Of a stretch of 64,000 nucleotides of DNA, positions 1 to 12,694 are shown in pieces. The position numbers and the translations under genes were made by a program. The DNA lies in contig NC_053041.3 in NCBI RefSeq assembly GCF_002575655.3, forward strand, positions 120,992,318-121,056,317, read 5' to 3'. The first letter of the stretch is position 1; each line of letters begins with the position of its first letter. This stretch comes from Aegilops tauschii subsp. strangulata (lineage: Eukaryota; Streptophyta; Magnoliopsida; Poales; Poaceae). The notes beneath the pieces were generated by a model that searched no databases, was not told the origin of the DNA, and saw nothing but the letters and a program-made list of their open reading frames with translations.

Positions 1-144
1 TTGCAAGAATTGCAGAATCATCTGAGCATTGGCGTTGGTGGCTGCCATGATAGCTTGCCATGCCTCCGGAGGCGGAGGTGGTGGCGGAAGGTTCGCTTGA
101 CTCCCTTCATTGCGTTCCGGATTCTGACGAGTTGGCGGAGCCAT
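1..144 (-). CDS. gag: gag N-terminus of TE1 (partial)
   Basis: From ATG at 144-142 the frame stays open to the window edge (48 codons). It starts MAPPTRQNPERNEGSQ, followed by a run of seven prolines and a stretch ending in NANAQMILQFLQ. A proline-rich N-terminus followed by a hydrophobic and glutamine-rich helix is usual for gag of Triticeae chromovirus-like gypsy elements, which forms the virus-like particle. The call rests on this short segment and its position about 1.2 kb downstream of an LTR. The rest of gag and all of pol are to the left of the window. Confidence 0.7.
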   Translation of the reverse strand, partial: MAPPTRQNPERNEGSQANLPPPPPPPEAWQAIMAATNANAQMILQFLQ

Positions 145-1302
145 CCTGAAGAGGGTGACATCCGTTAGCATCTTGATAGACAAATAGACAAGTAGAATCA
201 ACAGATAGAAATTGCAACATATAGTATTCACAATAAACATTCGAACGAGGATGAACGAATGAATTCCATAGTAAATCATCACACTTCCATTAGTTGAGAA
301 GCCACTTAGAAAAAAAAGGTATGGAATCAACATTTGACTCCGAAGCAACTCGAATACCACAATTGAAAACAAAACAAAGTATTGGCTTGCAGAATAAGCT
401 GGAACAAACATATGATAGAGATTTCGTCCGAAGTTTTCGTGGTGGGGCCCACACGGGCTCGATCGTACAGCACCATCATGTACAAGGCAGTGCACATGAC
501 ATACGAAGCGTCCCCGAGTCGGCATAGCCAAGGACTCTTTAAGACACTACGAGACCACTGTAAAACCAACCGTGGAAAGGCGGACCACTAGACGTCGAAC
601 CCCAATCTCATATCATGCGTCTGTCGGAAAGATATCCTAGGAGCTACTTGAATTCCCACTTCTAAACTCCCGAAACTTTCTGGTTATGCAATCTGGTGTT
701 GGGGATACAGGGGACACAAAATATATCACCCAAACTAGCAATCCCTAGATCCAGCTGTATCCATCCGTCAACACATAACCAAGAAACCTTCGGAAATCGT
801 GTACCTCAACCTTCGAAAAGCATCCGTTATACGAGTTATGGCAATACTCCCGAACTCCCGCCCCAGTACTGGGTGGCGTCGAGGTGATCTCACCAACAAC
901 TTCATAAAAGAGATTTCGATGTCGGCGAAACTCAGGTATTCCAGAACTGCAACGATAAAATTGTGACGACAACACCTCGGAGCTCAACTCCCTGGGACAC
1001 TGCCACAACCCCTAAATGTCAGGAGGCACCAAGAACAATGTTCTCGTGACAAAACCATCGGAACGATTCTAAGATACCCGTGAGATCCTAAATTTTTTTA
1101 GTGAAATTTGAGGAGAGAAGAGTCAAAATTTCTACGTCAGGAGGCCTCACCAGAGCGACGAAGGGACTGAGGAGTAAAAAGAATCCTACTCTCCGATATA
1201 TATAATCCTAAGACTCAAAACATTTTTGTTCTAGACTCAACAACGCCAGCGATTCGATCAAGCAGGGGGCTTCTAAGCCGGGGATGGATTTGATTATCAA
1301 CT
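145..1302 (-). other. TE1 untranslated leader with degraded primer binding site
   Basis: No credible coding frame. Beside the LTR (about 1287-1300, minus strand) the sequence TTGATAATCAAATCC stands where the intact TTGGTATCAGAGCC of TE2 occurs. It may be a decayed initiator-Met tRNA primer site; the match is weak. Confidence 0.5.
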
Positions 1303-4300
1303 TGTCACGCCCACGATGCGGCTATATCTCCCACGTGTCAAGGCATGACTTAGAGGCATAACCGCATTGTGGTTTTGTCGCAAGAAGGGTCATCTTCACA
1401 CAATCCCATGTAATGAACAAGAATGGGATAACGAGAGTTGGCTTACAATCGCCACTTCACACAATACATAAAATATAATTCATACATCATCCAAAATCCA
1501 CACATAGACCGACTACGGCCGAAATCCAAATAAAAATAAGATAACCCCAAATGCTAGATCCCCGATCGACCCAACTGGGCTCCACTACTGATCATCAGGA
1601 AAAGACACATAGTAACGACCACGTTCCTCATCGAACTCCCACTTGAGGTCGATCTCATCATCTGCACTGGCATCGTCGGCACCTGCAACTATTTTGGTAG
1701 AATCTGTGAGTCACGAGGACTCAGCAATCTCACACCCGCGAGATCAAGACTATTTAAGCTTATAGGAAAGGATGGTGTAATGAGGTGGAGCTGCAGCAGG
1801 CACTAAGCATATATAGTGGCTAACATACGCAAACGAGAGCGAGAAGAGAAGCAACGGAACGGTCGTCAACTAGCAATGACCAAGAAGTGATCCTGAACTC
1901 CTACTTACGTCAATCATAACTCAAACCGTGTTCACTTCCCGGACTCCGCCGAGAAGAGACCATCACGGCTACACACACGGTTGATGTATTTTAATTAAGT
2001 CAAGTGACAAGTTCTCTACCACCGGACATTAACAAATTCCCATCTGCCTCATAACCGCGGGCACGACTTTCGAAAGATAATACCCTGCAGGGGTGTCCCA
2101 ACTTAGCCCATCATAAGCTCTCACGGTCAACGAAGGATAAACCTTCTCCCGGAAAGACCCGATCAGTCTCGGAATCCCGGTTTACAAGACATTTCGACAA
2201 TGGTAAAACAAGACCAGCAAAGCCACCCGAATGTGCCGACAAATCCCGATAGGAGCTGCACATATCTCGTTCTCAGGGCACACCGGATGGGCAAGACGTC
2301 GGGTTGGCATAGACCCTGGTTGCCCAGGGGGCGCCGGACATCGCCCAGTTTGGGCCAGCACTCGAAGGAGCACTGGTCCGGGGGTTTAAAATAAAGACGA
2401 CCCTCGGGCTCGCGAAAACCCGGGGGAGAAAGGCTTAGGTGGCAAATGGTAAAACCAAGGTTGGGCCTTGCTGGAGGAGTTTTATTCAAGGCGAACTGTC
2501 AAGGGGGTCCCATAAATCACCCAACCGCGTAAGGAACGCAAACTCAAGGAACATAATACCGGTATGACAGAAACTAGGGCGGCAAGAGTGGAACAAAACA
2601 CCAGGCATAAGGCCGAGCCTTCCACCCTTTACCAAATATATAGATGCATTAAATAAATAAGAGATATTGTGATATCCCAACATATCCATGTTCCAACATG
2701 GAACAAACTTCATCTTCACCTGCAACTAGCAACACTATAAGAAGGGCTGAGCAAAAGCGGTAACTTAGCCAAACAACGGTTTGCTAGGAAAGGATGGTTA
2801 GAGCCTGTCATGGCAATATGGAACATACGATATAACAAGTGGTAGGTAGCGCAGCATGGGAAATAGAGCGAACAACTAGCAAAGCAAAGATAGTAGTGAT
2901 TTCGGGGGCATGGTCATCTTGCCTGCAAGGTTCTCAGAGTTGTGGAAAGCTTGATCCTCGTAAGCGTACTCAACAGGTTCCTCGTTCATGAACTCATCTC
3001 CCGGCTCTACCCAACACAAGAACACAAGCAAAGGAACCACAATCAATCACGGGAAATGCATAAGCAACATGATGCAAAACATGAATGATATGCGAGATGG
3101 GATATGCGATGCATATGCGTGCTCCGGAAGAAAAATGATGAACAAAGCAGTACCTTGGCAAACCAAGCATGCCACTGGAAATATGAGATGATTTCGGTCG
3201 AAATCGATATAAAGATCACCGGAAACGGATGCACGGTTTGCAAATGGCAAGCAAAACAAGAATGACACGAATCTGCGATTAACAGCATGATAGCACTTAG
3301 AGTGCAACAAGTAACAAGGCTACAACACTTCGACGTAGCAACAAAGCATATGGCTGTAATCTACAGGAGATGCTTGACAAAATATGAACACTGAGCTAGG
3401 GCTAGATCATAACATAACAGGCTCAAACAAGCATGGCAAAAGTGCAAAAGATAACAGGTTCACAGACTTGGAGAAAATTACTGGACATGCCTGAAACAGC
3501 ATCAGGTAGCAATGTCCAGAGCACGAAATCAACATGCTACAGGAACTTAACATGTGAAAACAAGGCATGGAAGTATTCTACTAAATGCATATGACAGAAG
3601 TCCCTTACTGACCATAAGCCAAAAAGGAGCAGAAGATATGATGGCAACCATGTAAACATAGCAAGTTTCGTTATCAGGTTTCAGACTTAGCAGAAAACAG
3701 AGCATGGCAGAAACAATAATATGAAGGGATCTTGGTGAGCTTGATGCACTCACCCCAAAGCAATGCATGATAAAAAAAGCATACCTACAGCAAGATGGCA
3801 AGTTTATGAAGCTATCCATGGCAAGATCAAATACATAGCATGTATGAAACAACTACAACAAGCTTGGCGAAATTGAATATCATGTAAACAATCTGCCAGA
3901 AATATTTAATAGCAAAAGTAGTGGAAGATTGAGTCATGCTATGGCACTCCATAATTGCAAACAAGGGCATGAATGGATCAATTACAACAATATCTAAAAA
4001 ACATCCTTACTGAACATCTCGAAAATAAGCATGGATCTCTCTGTAGACACATGGATACATAGCAACAAAATAACAGCAGTCACAGACAGTAAATTTACTA
4101 AGTCCCTGAAATCAGAAACATTACGAAGCCTAGTTTGCATGCTTGTGCTAGTCACCACAGAGATCCAAAAAATACATGGAATACACCTCTGTAAAGATGG
4201 CATGGCATACATCAAGACACATGTAGAGCTCATGCCCATAAGATGCACAAATTAAATGCAACAAAAATAACAAATCCTCAAGTTCTGATAAGTAACAGCA

Positions 4301-5573
4301 GATAACAGCAATTAGCACTCTTGCACCAGAGATTTGGGCATCAAGATGGACTCAAATGAACATGCTGCAATGGAACAAAATGAAGAGCATCACGAGACAA
4401 ACATTTCTATATATTACACGCGCGAAACGGAGCTATATGCAGAGAGTTATGATGCAATGAACAGGGGTATATCTCGTAAAAATCACAGGACTTGCAGATT
4501 TCGGGGAGAAGGAGAAGTCAACCTCGGCGTTGACTGGATCGAGATATGGAGCAGTTTGCCGGGGCAGCGGGCTCGCCGGAGTCCTTGCTGGCCGGGGCTC
4601 GACCGGAGGGAGAGGGAGGAGGGAGAGGGCGGCGCTCGGGGGCGACCGACGACGGGAGGAGGCGGAGGAGAGGGGCGGCGACCCCGGGCGGCGCGGCACG
4701 GGTCCCGCGGGAGCGGGCGGCGGCGCCGGCGATGGGGCGGCGGGCGGCGCCGGCGGAGTCCGGCAGGCGGCGGGGGAGCTTCGGCGGCGCGGGAGGAAGA
4801 AGGAGGCGGGGCGCGGGGCGCTGCGGGCTCGCAGCGAGGAAGACGGGCCCGGCGGGGGCCGAACGCGGGCTTCCCGGGCCGCGGCGGCGCGGCGTACGAA
4901 GGCGATACGTGTCGCCCTCTGAGTTGCTGGGGCGGCGGCGGCGATGTGTCCGGCCCCGGGCGGACACGTCCGGCGGCGCGGAGGAGCGGGTTAGGGTTTG
5001 GACTGCGAAATATTTTGGGAGGGGAGGTGTATATATAGGTAGAGGGAGCTAGGAGACTCCAAATGGAGTGCGGTTTTCGCCCACACGATCGTGATCGAAT
5101 GACCGAGAGCATGGAGGTGAGTTAGACGTGTTTTGGGCTGTTTGGAGGGGGGTTTTTCTGCAACACACAAACGGACTTTGCGGTTACCCAGTTAACCATT
5201 GGAGTACCAAACGACCTCCGAATGGAACGAAACTTGACCGGTGGTCTACCAGTGGTATACCAAGGCCACTTGACAAGACTCGGTCCATTCCGAGAACGTT
5301 CAACACCCGCTCACGAGAAGAAAACAAGAGGGGTGCGCCGGAGGAGGTGGGAGTGCCGTATTGCAAAACGGACAACGGGGAAAATGCTCGGATGCATGAG
5401 ACGAACACGTATGCAAATGCAATGCACATGATGACATGATATGAGATGCATGACATGAACAAAAATACAAAACGAAAGACAAAACCCGACCACGAAGGGA
5501 ATATCATAACACATAGCCGAAAATGGCAATAGTTGGAGTTACAAAAATGGAAAGTTACATCCGGGGTGTTACA
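1303..5573 (-). repeat. TE1 5' LTR (about 4.27 kb)
   Basis: Bounded by TG...CA on the minus strand (TGTAACACCC at 5573, ...GTGACA at 1303). It contains a TATA box near 5033, then a very GC-rich block (4530-4990) that would lie just downstream of the transcription start, then an AT-richer tail to 1303. Long overlapping open frames in 4330-5110 exist on both strands and reflect GC-rich composition, not genes. The 3' LTR is outside the window, so age cannot be estimated. Confidence 0.8.
5029..5037 (-). promoter_or_regulatory. TATA box of TE1 LTR
   Basis: TATATATAC on the minus strand, about 540 bp from the LTR start and just upstream of the GC-rich block. It is the best candidate core promoter for TE1 genomic RNA. 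Confidence 0.55.
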
Positions 5574-6761
5574 ATATACCTACGTACCCCCAAACCATCA
5601 GCGGCATCCACGAAAACCTAATTCCACCGCCGCAACCTTCTGTACCCATGAGGTCCCATCTTGGGGCCTTTTCCGGCATCCTGCCGGAGGGGGCATTGAT
5701 CACGGAGGGCTTCTACATCAACACCATAGCCTCTCCGATGATGTGTGAGTAGTTTACCTCAGACCTTCGGGTCCATAGTTATTAGCTAGATGGCTTCTTC
5801 TCTCTCTTTGGATCTCAATACAAAGTTCTCCACGATTCTCGTGGAGATCTATTCGATGTAATCTTCTTTTGCGGTGTGTTTGTCGGGACCGATGAATTAT
5901 GGGTTTATGATCAAGTTTATCTATGAACAATATCTGAATCTCATCTGAATTCTTTTATGTATGATTGGTTATCTTTGCAAGTCTCTTCGAATTATCAGTT
6001 TGGTTTGACCTACTAGATTGATCTTTCTTGCTATGGGAGAAGTGCTTAGCTTTGGGTTCAATCTTGCGGTGTCCTTTCCCAGTGACAGTAGGGGAAGCAA
6101 GGCACATATTGTATTGTTGCCATCGAGGATAACAAGATGGGGTTTATTTCATATTGCATGAGTTTATCTCTCTACATCATGTCATCTTGCTTAAAGCGTT
6201 ACTCCGTTCTTATGAACTTAATACTCTAGATGCATGCTGGATAGCGGTCGATGTGTGGAGTAATAGTAGTAGATGCAGGCAGGAGTCGGTCTACTTGTCA
6301 CGGACGTGATGCATATATACATGATCATACCTAGATATTCTCATAACTATGCTCAATTCTATCAATTGCTCGACAGTAATTTGTTCACCCACCGCCACTA
6401 GTGAAACCTATGGCCCCCGGGTCTATTCTCCATCATATTAATCTTCCAACACTTAGCTATTTCTATTGCCTTTTATTTTACTTTGCATCTTTATTTCTCT
6501 TTATCATAAAAATACCAAAAATATTATCTTATCATATCTATCAGATCTCACTCTCGTAAGTGACCGTGAAGGGATTGACAACCCCTTTATTGCGTTGGTT
6601 GCAGGTTCTTATTTGTTTGTGTAGGTGCGAGGGACTTGAGCCTGGTCTCCTACTGGATTGATACCTTGGTTCTCAAAAACTGAGGGAAATACTTACGCTA
6701 CTTTACTACATCACCCTTTCCTCTTCAAGGGAAAAATCATCGCAGTGCTCAAGAGGTAGCA
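5574..6761 (+). repeat. Gypsy LTR fragment (plus strand, 5' part missing)
   Basis: Begins ATATACCTACGTACCCCC, which I remember as the TATA-box region of a common Triticeae gypsy LTR (the group starting TGATACGTCTCC). It runs through CTTCTACATCAACACCATAGCC and ends ...CTCAAGAGGTAGCA at 6761. TE1 is inserted exactly at its TATA region, so the 5' part of this LTR should lie left of the window. No primer binding site follows 6761, which suggests a solo LTR or a truncated element. Identity rests on memory. Confidence 0.65.
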
Positions 6762-6857
6762 CCGTACCACATACCTATTCCTTTCCGGAGTCTGAAATGT
6801 TCTGGAAAGTGTCCCTTATGTATTCCTCCGGAGTTACGGTTTCAATAACATTAGTTT
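6762..6857. other. Unassigned 96-bp spacer
   Basis: Short non-repetitive stretch between the LTR fragment and the start of TE3. No coding or structural signal seen. AGTTT (6853-6857) is the presumed left target duplication of TE3; its partner is outside the window. Confidence 0.4.
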
Positions 6858-7745
6858 TGTAACATCCCAAAATTCTAAATTTTGGAATGTTATATTAAAT
6901 AGATAGTTATGATTGATTGTCTGATTGATTGTGTGAAATTGAGTGGAATTTGAAACTTTTTGAAAGTTAAATGAGAGGGAATAAAAGGACTTTCCCAAAC
7001 TTTCATTTTTTTTATTTTATGATCTCCATGAATTCAAATTCTTTTCATCGCAAAACCCTGGAGAGAAGATGACATGACTTCTTTCATTTAAATAAATGAA
7101 AAGGGTTTAGAAAAGATTTGAATTTTATCTGGAAATATTTTCCGATTCAGAAACTTTAAGCAACTCAATGATTTTCATGAGAGAAGATAAAATGACTTCT
7201 TGAAAACATATGAAATATGAGTTGGAAGTTTAAAAGAATCAAATTTAAAGTCTCTTTGAAATTATTTTCAATTTGCAGTTATTTAGTTTTTATTCAAATT
7301 ATTTTCTCCAGAAATTAAATATGGAAAATAGGGTAAAATGATTCCCTACATCAGAAAATTGGAGAGAACTAAATTTGAAATCATTTTGGTATTTTTAAAA
7401 TGATTTTTATTGGATTTTATTGCAACAGTAGCACTTTTTGCTTTACTTCAAATTTTTTGGATTTTATTTGACGTTCGAAAAATGTTCTGAAAATTTTGAG
7501 ATATTATATGCCTATATAATATTTTTTATTTCTTTTGCTTTTATTTTTTTTGTCTGTCTTAAAAAAAACTCTCTTCGGGCCGACCGAACTGGGCCGCGCC
7601 CAGCCCAGCCGGCCCAGCGGCCCAGTCGCGCGCCACCGTCTCCGAGCTCGGGACGAAGTCCCGAGCGTGACCGACATCGCCGCCGCCATAGTGCCGCCTC
7701 CGGCCTCCTCCTGCCCCCCCTCCACGCCTCGCCGCCCCGGCCACC

Positions 7746-7753
7746 TATAAATA
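7746..7753 (+). promoter_or_regulatory. TATA box of TE3 5' LTR
   Basis: TATAAATA within CACCTATAAATAGCGGG, about 890 bp into the LTR and directly before GC-rich sequence. A start site near 7778 would be expected. Confidence 0.6.
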
Positions 7754-9094
7754 GCGGGCCCCGGACCCCACTTCTCCTCCCCATCGCCGCATCAGGCAGC
7801 CCCGCCGCCAGCGCCGTCGCCGCCGCTGCACACCGCGCCGCGCCGTTCGCCGCCGCACCCCTTGCCTGCGCACCGCCGCCGCCGCTCGCCTGCGCCGCCC
7901 CACGCCTCACAGCCCCGCCGCCGTCTCGCCGTTGCCACCCCGCAGCCGCCGGAGCTCGCCACCACGCCGGAGCCGCCGTTGGTTTTTCTCACCGAACCGG
8001 CCGAACCGGTAAAACCGCCGAACCCTAAATCGTTTTTTTATAAAAACGGTTTTGTTTAGGTTTACTTATTTAGAGAACGTTTGCTGGTTAGGTTTAGAAA
8101 ACGAACGTTCTCTTTTTAGGCTTTTCTTTTTCTGTTATTTTTTCGTCAGGGACCTATCTGCGATTAAAGTTTTTACAAATTAGTCCCTAATCTTAAAACA
8201 ATCACTACTTTTTGGTCGTTAGTCGGAATTAGATGAAACCAACGCCCACTTCTTCGCTATGATTCCCTCTATCTAGTAAAACAACTTAAACATATTTTTG
8301 AAAATTTTAAATTTTAAATTCAAACAGATTTGTATTTGAACTTTGTTTGATTGTAACTCGAGTTTTATAACTCCGTTGGAGTTGATTCTTTTTGCAAATT
8401 AAAGCTCTTGACCTAAACTTTCTGATCAGGCCAAATTCACTTAATTTTGGTACTGTTAGAAATTGTTTTCTTTTGCAAGAGTTAATTGCTTGTTTTCGAA
8501 GTTTTCCGAGATCTTTTCTTTGATTCTTTTGCATGATTGCTTATGTGTGGTTGCTATTGCTTGCTTACGATAGATTGATCGGAGTGTGACGAGTAGAACT
8601 ATCAGGAATTACGAGTGCGAATCATCTTCATAAATAGTACAAGGCAAGTTCACACTTTGATCATATCCCATTTATTACCTAGTTTTTATGCATTAGTTTC
8701 AACCCTCAAACATTGCATGGTTAGGATTTGATAACATGTGGGTATTGGGAAGTAGTTGGTGAGGTAGGAACCTATTGTCCTTACTATCAAACCCTGGGTG
8801 TTACTACGTTATGCTTATACTGCTATGCTATGCTCGTAGACGTGGACTGGTTTGCGTGTATCCATGAAAGATGTGAGAGATTACTATTAACTAAGGTTTA
8901 ACTTAAGGTGGCTACTTTAATACACATCTGGGTGGAATGGTTGGGGCACCCTGGAGCACCCAGTGGTTTGCCCGGGCACTTGGAGAACCCACTGCTTGCC
9001 CAAGGGAATCCCGGAGTACCCGTGTGATCACCCTATGGAATGCCACCCAGTCTCAAAGGGATCATAAGATTATTCATGCTAGAAACTTCCGTGT

Positions 9095-9099
9095 GCAGC
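9095..9099. repeat. Left target-site duplication of TE2 (GCAGC)
   Basis: Matches GCAGC at 22091-22095. The intact second LTR copy near 63780 reads GTGTGCAGCCACAAG, i.e. the target in single copy. Confidence 0.9.
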
Positions 9100-12000
9100 A
9101 GTGACGCCCCCGATTTGACCGTACACTAATCATGCACGCAAATGTGTACGATCAAGATCAGGGACTCACGGGAAGATATCACAACACAACTCTACAACAT
9201 AAATAAGTCATACAAGCATCATAATACAAGCCAGAGGGCTCGAATACAAGTGCTCGATCATAGACGAGTCAGCGGAAGCAACAATATCTGAGTACAGACA
9301 TAAGTTAAACAAGTTTGCCTTAAGAAGGCTAGCACAAACTGGGATACAGATCGAACGAGGCGCAGGCCTCCTTCCTGGGATCCTCCTAACTACTCCTGGT
9401 CGTCGTCAGCGGGCTGCACGTAGTAGTAGGCTCCTCCAATGCCGTAGGAGTCGTCGTCGACGGTGGCGTCTGGCTCCTGGACTCCAGCATCTGGTTGCGA
9501 CAACCAGGTAGAAAGGAAAGGGGGAAAAGAGGGAGAGAAGCAACCGTGAGTACTCATCCAAAGTACTCGCAAGCAAGGAGCTACACTACATATGCATGGG
9601 TATATGTGTAAAGGGGCATATCAGTGGGCTGAACTGCAGAATGCCAGAATAAGAGGGGGATAGCTAATCCCGTCGAAGACTACGCTTCTGGCCATCTCCA
9701 TCTTGCAGCATGTAGAAGAGAGTAGATTGAAGTCCTCCAAGTAGCATCGCATAGCATAATCCTACCCGGCGATCCCCTCCTCGTCGCCCTGTTAGAGAGC
9801 GATCACCGGGTTGTATCTGGCACTTGGAAGGGTGTATTTTATTAAGTATCCGGTTCTAGTTGTCATAAGGTCAAGGTACAACTCCGGGTCGTCCTTTTAC
9901 CGAGGGACACGGCTATTCAAATAGATAAACTTCCCTGCAGGGGTGCACCACATAACCCAACACGCTCGATCCCATTTAGCCGGACACACTTTTCTGGGTC
10001 ATGCCCGGTCTCGGAAGATCAACACGTCGCAGCCCTACCTAGGCTCAACCGAGAGGTCAGCACGCCGGTCTAAATCCTATGCGCGCAGGGGTCTGGGCCC
10101 ATCGCCCATTGCACACCTGCATGTTGCGAGGGCGGCCGGAAATAGACCTAGCCCAGCAGGCGTTCCAGTCCAATCCGGCGCGCGCCGCTCCGTCGCTGAC
10201 GTCAAAAAGAGCTTCGGCTGATACCACGACGTCGAGTGCCCATAACTGTTCCCGCGTAGCTGGTTAGTGCGTATAGACCAAATGGCCAGACTCAGATCAA
10301 ATACCAAGAACTCGTTAAGCGTGTTATGTTGAAGTAACCGCGGACGCCGTCCAGGGCCAGGCCCACCTCTCGCCTAGGTGGTCTCAACCTGCCCTGTCGC
10401 TCCGCCACAAAGATCCACTTGCGGGTACTCCTACGAGCCGACCCGACTTTCGTCACCACAGGTGTCATGTATAGAGTATATAAGTACATACCCGTGATCA
10501 CCGCCCAAGTGATCATGGCCCGATACTATAGCACAGCAGACGGACAAGAATGTAGGGCCACTGATGGAAAACTAGCATCCTATACTAAGCATGAAGGATT
10601 GCAGTTAAAGGTAACAACAGTAGTAGCAAGGACAGGCTATGCATCAGGATAGGATTAACGGAAAGCAGTAACATGCTACACTACTCTAATGCAAGCAGTA
10701 TAGAGAAGAATAGGCGATATCTGGTGATCAGGGGGGGCTTGCCTGGTTGCTCTGGCAAGTAGGAGGGGTCGTCAACTCCGTAGTCGAACTGGGCAGCAGC
10801 AGTGTCGGTCTCGTAGTCTACCAGAGAGAAGAGGGGGAAGAAACAGTAAATACAAAGCAAACATAAGCATGACGATGCGTGACATGACAATGAGCAGTGC
10901 TAGGTGTGCCCTAACGCAGCAGTAGGTGGTACCGGCGAAGGGGGGGGGGGCATCCGGGAAAGTATTCCCGATGTTTCGCGTTTTCGGACAGACGGACCGG
11001 AGGGGGAAAGTTCCATGTTCGCTATGCTAGGAACGTGTGGCTGACAAATGGACTATGTATTCGGATTCGTCTCGTCGTTCTGAGCAACTTTCATGTACAA
11101 AGTTTTTCCATCCGAGCTACGGTTTATTTTATATTAAATTTAGAAGATTTAAATCATTTTTAGAATTTAATAAATCAATTTAATTCGAAATTTAATTAAT
11201 GCATCAGCATGACGTCAGCATGACGTCAGCAGTCAACGTTGACCGCTGACCTTGTCAACCTGACAGGTGGGTCCCACCTGTCAGGGGCTGTTAGCTAATT
11301 AATAGTAGTTAATTAGGTTAATTAGTTATTAGGTTAATTAATCTAATTAGTTAATATTAACAGGATTAATTAAGTTAATTAATTATCTTTATTATTTATT
11401 TATTTATTTTTATTAAATTTTTTAAAATCTTTTTTATTTATTAAAACGTTCTCTGGGCGGGGCCCACCTGTCTGTGGCCCATAGGGGGTTCGGGCCCAGG
11501 GGCAGTGGCTCAGGGGCGCGGGGCCCCACCTGGAAGTGGCCCAGGGGCCACAGGCGGGCGCGGGCGCGGGCGCACGAGCGTGGGCGTGGGCGACGGACGC
11601 CCGTAGCCTACGCGGGGCAGGACGGGGCCGTGGCCATGGCGGGGGGTTTGCCGCAGCAGGGCACGAGGGCCACGGCAGGCGGAGGCGGGGCGAGCGGCGA
11701 GCGCCGTGCGGGGTGGAGGAAGTGGCCGCGGGGCAAAGTGGCAGAGGAGACGGCGGTCGCGGGCGAGCACGGGATGGAGGGGCGGGTGCGGCGCGGCGGA
11801 GCGTGGGGCGGTGCACGGGGCGAGGTGAGCGCAGGCGTGGGGTCTCGGCGAGGTGCGGGCGCGGCGGTGAGCGCGGCCGAGCGCGCACGCGGGGCGCGGC
11901 GACCGCGGCGTGTGCGCGCTGGGCAGGGGGGGTGCGGGGCAGGCGACGGGACTGCAGAGGCGGGGCGGAGTGCAGTGGCCGGACGCGGCCACGCACTGGC

Positions 12001-12659
12001 GGGGCGTGGGGAAGAGGAGAAGGAGGGGGTCCTCACGGGGGGGGGGGGGAGGGGGGCGGGGTCTGGGGCAGCGGGGCTCGGGGTGGAAGGCGAGGACGAC
12101 GGCGTCGAGGGGAAGCAGACCGGCGGGGAGGAGGAGGCAGGCCGGCGAGGACGAGGCGGCGTTGGGCGGTCCGGGCGGCGGCGTTCTACTCCTCTCGATC
12201 CCGATCCAATCGGGGGAGAGGGGGGAGATATTTTCGGGGGGGGGGAGTGGGGTGTCGGTGGTGGTTCGGGTGGGGGATGGAGAGTGGATAAGGGGGGGGG
12301 GACTGGGTGGCCGGCTGGGCCTGATGGGTTGGCCCAGTTGGGCCACGGCCCAGGGGGTTTTCTCTTTTTTTCTTCTGTTTTGTAATTTCTTTTCTTTTAT
12401 TTATTTTCTTTTCTGTTTTAAATCATTTTAATTTATCTAGGCATTTTATAAAAATGTGTTTATTACACCATATTTACTTATGCAAAATATGGCACCTCCC
12501 GAATATTTTGTTTTAAATTTTGAAAAACTTTTATTGTTGACATTAATTTGAATTCAAATTTTCAAACGGTTTGACCTAACGGTAGATTAGCAACAGTAAC
12601 TGTGGTGACGTGGCACCATTAGCGTGGGATTACTTTAGCTTGATTATCCGGGCGTTACA
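9100..12659 (-). repeat. TE2 3' LTR (3,560 bp)
   Basis: Direct repeat of 18506-22090. Its outer end reads AGTGACGCCCCCG instead of the TGTGACGCCCCCG of the other LTR, so the terminal base has mutated T to A on the plus strand. It contains an AT-rich block (11130-11440) and a G-rich block (11450-12360). Confidence 0.92.
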
Positions 12660-12675
12660 AAACTCCTCCACTACA
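12660..12675 (-). promoter_or_regulatory. TE2 polypurine tract
   Basis: On the minus strand GTGGAGGAGTTTT lies directly before the 3' LTR, the usual place of the plus-strand DNA primer in LTR retrotransposons. Confidence 0.6.
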
Positions 12676-12694
12676 AGAAATCTCATGCCGAGAT

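Larger units (their letters stand above)
1..5573 (-). mobile_element. TE1: 5' part of a gypsy-type LTR retrotransposon (minus strand, runs off the left edge)
   Basis: Read on the minus strand the element starts at 5573 with an LTR beginning TGTAACACCCCGG and ending GGGCGTGACA at 1303. A non-coding leader and the first 48 codons of gag follow, up to the window edge. The right flank (ATATACCTACG) lies inside another LTR fragment, so TE1 inserted into older repeat DNA. The gag start and LTR-leader-gag order fit a gypsy element. Family name not assigned. The target duplication cannot be checked because the left end is outside the window. Confidence 0.85.
6858..9099 (+). repeat. TE3 5' LTR, segment 1
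   Basis: Starts TGTAACATCCC and holds the LTR promoter (TATAAATA at 7746) followed by a GC-rich transcribed region (7570-8000) and an AT-rich tail. It is interrupted at 9099/9100 by TE2; the last five bases (GCAGC, 9095-9099) are the left target duplication. Open frames in 7438-8060 on both strands reflect GC-rich composition. Confidence 0.75.

Noticed and set aside
4330..5110. 200-codon frames in the TE1 LTR
   Set aside because: GC-rich block on both strands directly after the LTR TATA box; no motif, no codon structure.
7438..8060. 196-codon proline/alanine-rich frame in the TE3 LTR
   Set aside because: Explained by the GC-rich transcribed part of the LTR; no recognisable domain.
11265..11285. 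USE-like GTCCCACCTGTC in the TE2 LTR
   Set aside because: Part of a small palindrome (TGACAGGTGGGTCCCACCTG); no TATA box at 23-25 bp on either side, no T-run terminator at the right distance.
11474..12385. Long open frames (up to about 300 codons) in the TE2 LTRs, here and at 20880-21950
   Set aside because: They occur on both strands and in several frames, are Gly/Arg/Ala/Pro-rich, sit in LTR sequence with G-runs, and shift with homopolymer length between the two LTRs. Composition artefact.
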